Source: Viscum album (lineage: Eukaryota > Streptophyta > Magnoliopsida > Santalales > Viscaceae). Taken from it: a DNA stretch of 64,000 nucleotides. Under the pieces are notes generated by a model. It saw only the letters and a list, made by a program, of their open reading frames with translations. It had not been told where the DNA came from and ran no database searches. Positions 60,237-64,000 of this stretch are shown one piece after another (position 1 is the stretch's first letter; each line of letters starts with the position of its first letter). The DNA lies in assembly GCA_963277665.1 (NCBI GenBank), contig OY728125.1, positions 1,718,222,889-1,718,286,888 on the forward strand. The letters are read 5' to 3'. A program made the position numbers and the translations under genes.

Positions 60237-62218
60237 AGGGAGGAGAGGGGCACCTTTGGAATAACTAAAAATATTATTTTATTATAAAGCCAAATTCGGT
60301 TATAAATAGCTCCAAATTAATTTATTTAGATGCTAAGGTAAGGATGGGTCTAAATTCTCTCATCCATTAGATTTTATACAAGTTTAGGTTTCTATTTTAA
60401 CCTTATCATTTATATTTAACTTTAAGTTAGATAATTTTACTTTTACCGTGTCTTCTTGTTTTCTTACACTATAAGGATAATAAACTTACTATAAGAAGCC
60501 AAACGAGCCCCAAGTTGTTTATTATTAATATATATAACCTTATCTAAGTCATTTGGCCGAACCTTAGATTTTTAGGAATAAAATAACAATTATTAATATA
60601 ATATTTGTTTTAAATACTATTTTATGTCAATTTTGACACTATTTAGTAATTGATTTTTGTAAAACTCATAACAGAATTATTAGTTCGAAAAAAATTAATT
60701 AAATCTATACTAACATGTCATATTAACCTATAAAATTAGTTTAATTCATAAAAAGTCTTAGATTACATTTATTTGGGTATTTATAACATCTATTATGTCA
60801 ATATTTCACTAATAAGACAATAACTGCATCATCTTTGTGTCATAATAAATGATAAGTATTCAATCCCTAAAAGTTATAAATAATTCCTATGATGTAGATA
60901 ATTGTATTAGCATTCTGGATACTATTCATGTTCTAAGTTTCATGAAGTGTATCACTAACTTAAAATTATTATACTTATAAGATTTAAGAAAGTGACATGT
61001 TGTCACATTCTTTGGTTTTAATAATAATTAAATTATTTTCATGGAAAAAAGTCCATTAAATGAATCTAATATGACCATTAGGTGATATGGGTCGACTTTT
61101 AGTCATCAAATAGGATTTTGACATGTGTTAGTGTAATTTTATAATATTATATTTACCCTTAACTACCCGATTTACCTTTAACTATGGTAAATAAAATTTA
61201 CCGTAGTTACTATTCATAATTCCCAAAAATAAAAAGTATCTTATTAACATAATTTGGATCCACTGATTCCAAATATGGAGTCCATTTTTCCAAATTCAAT
61301 ACACAAAAGTTGCAGAAATTAAATTAAAATTAATCCCGTTGTCGAAAGAAAATGGGTTTTTCTTTAAAACATTGCAAAAGATTGAATTGATTTATCCTAC
61401 GAATTCAAGGTAGAATAAATGCTAATGACATACATTATATTAAATGGTAAAATTATATTATATTTATACTTTAAAACCATTCAATATTATAATTTAACCA
61501 TATAAATTATCGTGATGAAAAAAGTTGTTTTTAATTAAAATATACCGCGTTTTTACTATTCATCAAAATATGAAAGTTACCAGAATGATATGAAAATTTA
61601 TCCAAAGTAAATTTTTATTTTGTGATTACAAAGAAGAATTTTATTTTTTCAAATTGAACTTATAAACATGACAAAAACTAGATTTAAAGTGGGTGCGCCA
61701 TCAAAGGTGGCAAAACTGCATTTTTTGAAAAATACTTATTTTACCCGAAAAATTTATTTTGTTCTTATACCATGTTTTAGAAAATGTGAAAGATGAATAA
61801 TAATGTTATAAGATTAAAAATTTAGTCAATACTATTCATAACAACTAGTTCATAATAATATTATAATAATATATCATTGTATAGTAAAACCCGGCATTGC
61901 GTACAATACACGCTATCGAGGAAGGTCGCGATTGCGTGTAATGCAATCCAAGTCAGGGTTGCGTGCTGTGCAAGAATCCTTCGTTGTTTCGTATAACATA
62001 ATCCAACCATATTTCATTTATAAATTGAATATATATATATATATACACTCAATGTTACTATTATCAAAATTGTTTGTAACACGATCCAAGAATAGTGTTG
62101 TGTATACTGCACGCTAATACGGTGTTGCGTATAGCACAAGGTAATCTTGGTGTAGCATACAACACAAGACATTAATGAAATTAAAAGAATCTTTTTCATA
62201 AAAGCTCGGGGTGTTATA

Positions 62219-64000
62219 GTGCATATTCCAAAAATCAAGAGGTGGAGTATCGCATTAAGGGACACCTCTAAAGGGACCAAAAAATAACTACGTTCAATAT
62301 TGGAGGGTTGGGACGAAGAGGTACATGAAAAATATTTAGGGTATTTCAAATAGGGGATCCAAAATAGATATTTAATGTAATATAAATCCATGGTGTATCA
62401 AATAGGTGATTCACACAAGATTGCGGGATTGGATGCTAAAAATGGGGTTTTGTGTAGATGGTGGGGATTGAAAGTGAAAGAGGTCCATGAAAAAGGGTAT
62501 TTTCCATGAAATTTCCGTTAACTGAAAGGAAATGGGTGAGAGTCAAGCCCATTGGGCCGATATTAAGGTGGATTGATATGGGACCTATCATGTATGATAA
62601 TATACCTTCATGGGTTCATGGAATGCATGATATCACAAAAGATGAAATCATGCATTCATGGGAGATAAGTCTGGACTTATGGATTATTGACCATAATAAA
62701 GGGTGTATCAGTTTATATATAAGGAAAATCCTTGGTGGTGGAAGATAAGTTTTGTGGCATGGAATAGGGAGTTTGGTATCACCTTGGTAATGTAAGAAAC
62801 CTATTCATAGAAAAACCATTTTCGCATCGTTAATTATACATTTTCATGACATCTATAAATATTTTCATGTAACCTAGGTGGAATATGGGATTTTAAAATC
62901 ATATTTGGAATGCAAGACTCATGCGTGTAGATGTTTTCTTTTTTACGCAGATCCCAGATCTTGCACATGGTTACTTTCACCCTCTTAGAATGTTTTGTTG
63001 AGTCATAGGGTAACTATAGTTTTATTAAATATTACCATTTGTGACCTAAAACTATATTCTACATAATAAAATACCTCCCTTAATAATCTATGATTAATAT
63101 GGAGGAGATGGCTAGGTTTTTAGAGAATCAGTGAAAATAATAGTGCATGTGAGGGTGTTCATGAGAAATATTAAGACCCGCGTATAAGGAACCTTGATCA
63201 CACATATGATCTGATCAGTCAATATAAATATGTTGGGCAGAGGGAATATTCATAGTACGATGACATTCTGTATGATAATATATTTTTTTCTAGGGTACAT
63301 ATGTTTTATAATCCTACATTGAAAAGAAAATCTTAGATGTTTTCTTACTTGAATCCTCTGTATTCTTAAGTGCTTCAAACATCAACAAAAATTCACCACC
63401 CTTTCCGTGATTGCTAGAAAATATTATGCATTGGAAATAAATATTTTCATAAGAACCCTAATCTTATGTGTTCCTCCTTTTGTGTTACAAAACACTATCG
63501 ACTTGGCCAACTAGTAAACTACTGCAGAGAGGGAAGGTGCCTTTACAGTATAGAGAGAATAAGTCACTAGAAATCCTCAAATAATTCATGTATGATGGGT
63601 CTTGTTAGAAAATAAGATTCTCTTGGGAAGGATATCACATCCTCCGAATAATTATCTACTATGCGAAAATATACCACAGTAGAACATTGATAAATTGGAT
63701 GAAGTAGCCATCCATGGTTATAAAACAAATTCACCACAGTTGTGGGAGACACGTAAAGATAGAAACAAGTGTTAAAATATCATTGAAAATGCAGATAAAT
63801 TTATGGAGGGATGAAAAATTCATGTCAATGTGATGAATCTGAAGACTAATATAATCACGCGAGATGATGGGGTGCCTAAATAGTACATGGACCACTATGT
63901 AAGAACCTTTAAAAGTTGTATAGGATATGAAGGTGTCATATATCATCAAGAATGGGAAAAGAGGTCTAGGGGTATCCTTAAAAGTGAATTTAAATGGGCA
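62219..64000. other. Unassigned right-hand stretch
   Basis: This should continue the sequence interrupted at 57879. The short frames here (for example 62506-62748 plus, 63567-63949 minus) show no motif I recognise. No LTR edge, tRNA-like fold or tandem repeat is visible. Confidence 0.4.

Larger units (their letters stand above)
57880..62218 (-). repeat. Solo LTR (LTR C) of the A-B family, reverse orientation
   Basis: 4339 bp. Read on the minus strand it starts TATAACACCCCG (62218) and ends ATCTACA (57880), aligning with LTRs A and B. No gag or other internal sequence adjoins either end. The flanks gtaca (57875-57879) and gtgca (62219-62223) form a target duplication with one change, so this is a solo LTR formed by recombination between the two LTRs of a former full element. 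It keeps the TATA box (60236), hairpin repeats and candidate splice sites. An extra ~140 bp with a TA run (62031-62046) lies in its first 300 bp. Confidence 0.88.

Noticed and set aside
62014..62391. 125-codon minus-strand ORF
   Set aside because: It crosses the edge of solo LTR C (62218) and includes a TA-repeat-encoded Ile/Tyr run, so it is an accident of the junction.
1..64000. Search for CRISPR arrays, rRNA and intact tRNA genes
   Set aside because: The tandem repeats seen are contiguous units without regular unique spacers, and the only tRNA-like promoter is the SINE-like insert at 40405-40527.

Overview
This window looks like intergenic DNA from a plant with a large, repeat-rich nuclear genome. 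It is strongly AT-rich. I find no host gene, rRNA, functional tRNA, CRISPR array or bacterial-type operon. Almost all recognisable sequence is decayed Ty3/gypsy LTR retrotransposon, plus one LINE fragment and one probable tRNA-derived SINE. The species cannot be told from the sequence.

The layout is a set of nested insertions. The oldest recognisable piece is a 5' LTR ('LTR D'), now split into three parts: about 2249-2452, 26313-29170 and 51741-52471. A 23.9-kb Tat/Ogre-lineage element (2453-26307) sits in its first gap, with 2.46-2.48 kb LTRs and a probable 5-bp target duplication (aatgt/aatat). A Tekay/Del-like chromovirus ('element E', 29171-51735) sits in the second gap (duplication gggaa/aggaa). 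Element E is itself split between protease and reverse transcriptase by a gag-only element with 4.2-kb LTRs ('element A-B', 34172 to about 45449), and a small SINE-like insert lies inside that. After LTR D come the decayed start of its own internal region, then minus-strand LINE remnants (about 54480-55780). A solo LTR of the A-B family follows in reverse orientation (57880-62218, duplication gtaca/gtgca). The two unassigned stretches are 55781-57879 and 62219-64000.

The Tat/Ogre element reads on the plus strand as leader, unassigned ORF, gag, aspartic protease, reverse transcriptase, RNase H, second (archaeal-type) RNase H and integrase. A repeat-rich spacer of about 3.4 kb comes next. On the opposite strand is a long decayed gene (start near 23319, running down to about 18930) that resembles plant mobile domain proteins. 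LTR2 closes the element. Its LTRs carry strict 13-bp tandem arrays on both sides of the TATA box.

All coding regions are pseudogenes. Frames often survive for hundreds of codons with stops but no frameshift, which points to decay mainly by base substitution. Alignments, boundaries and divergence estimates were made by eye; family names rest on motif recognition, not on a search.
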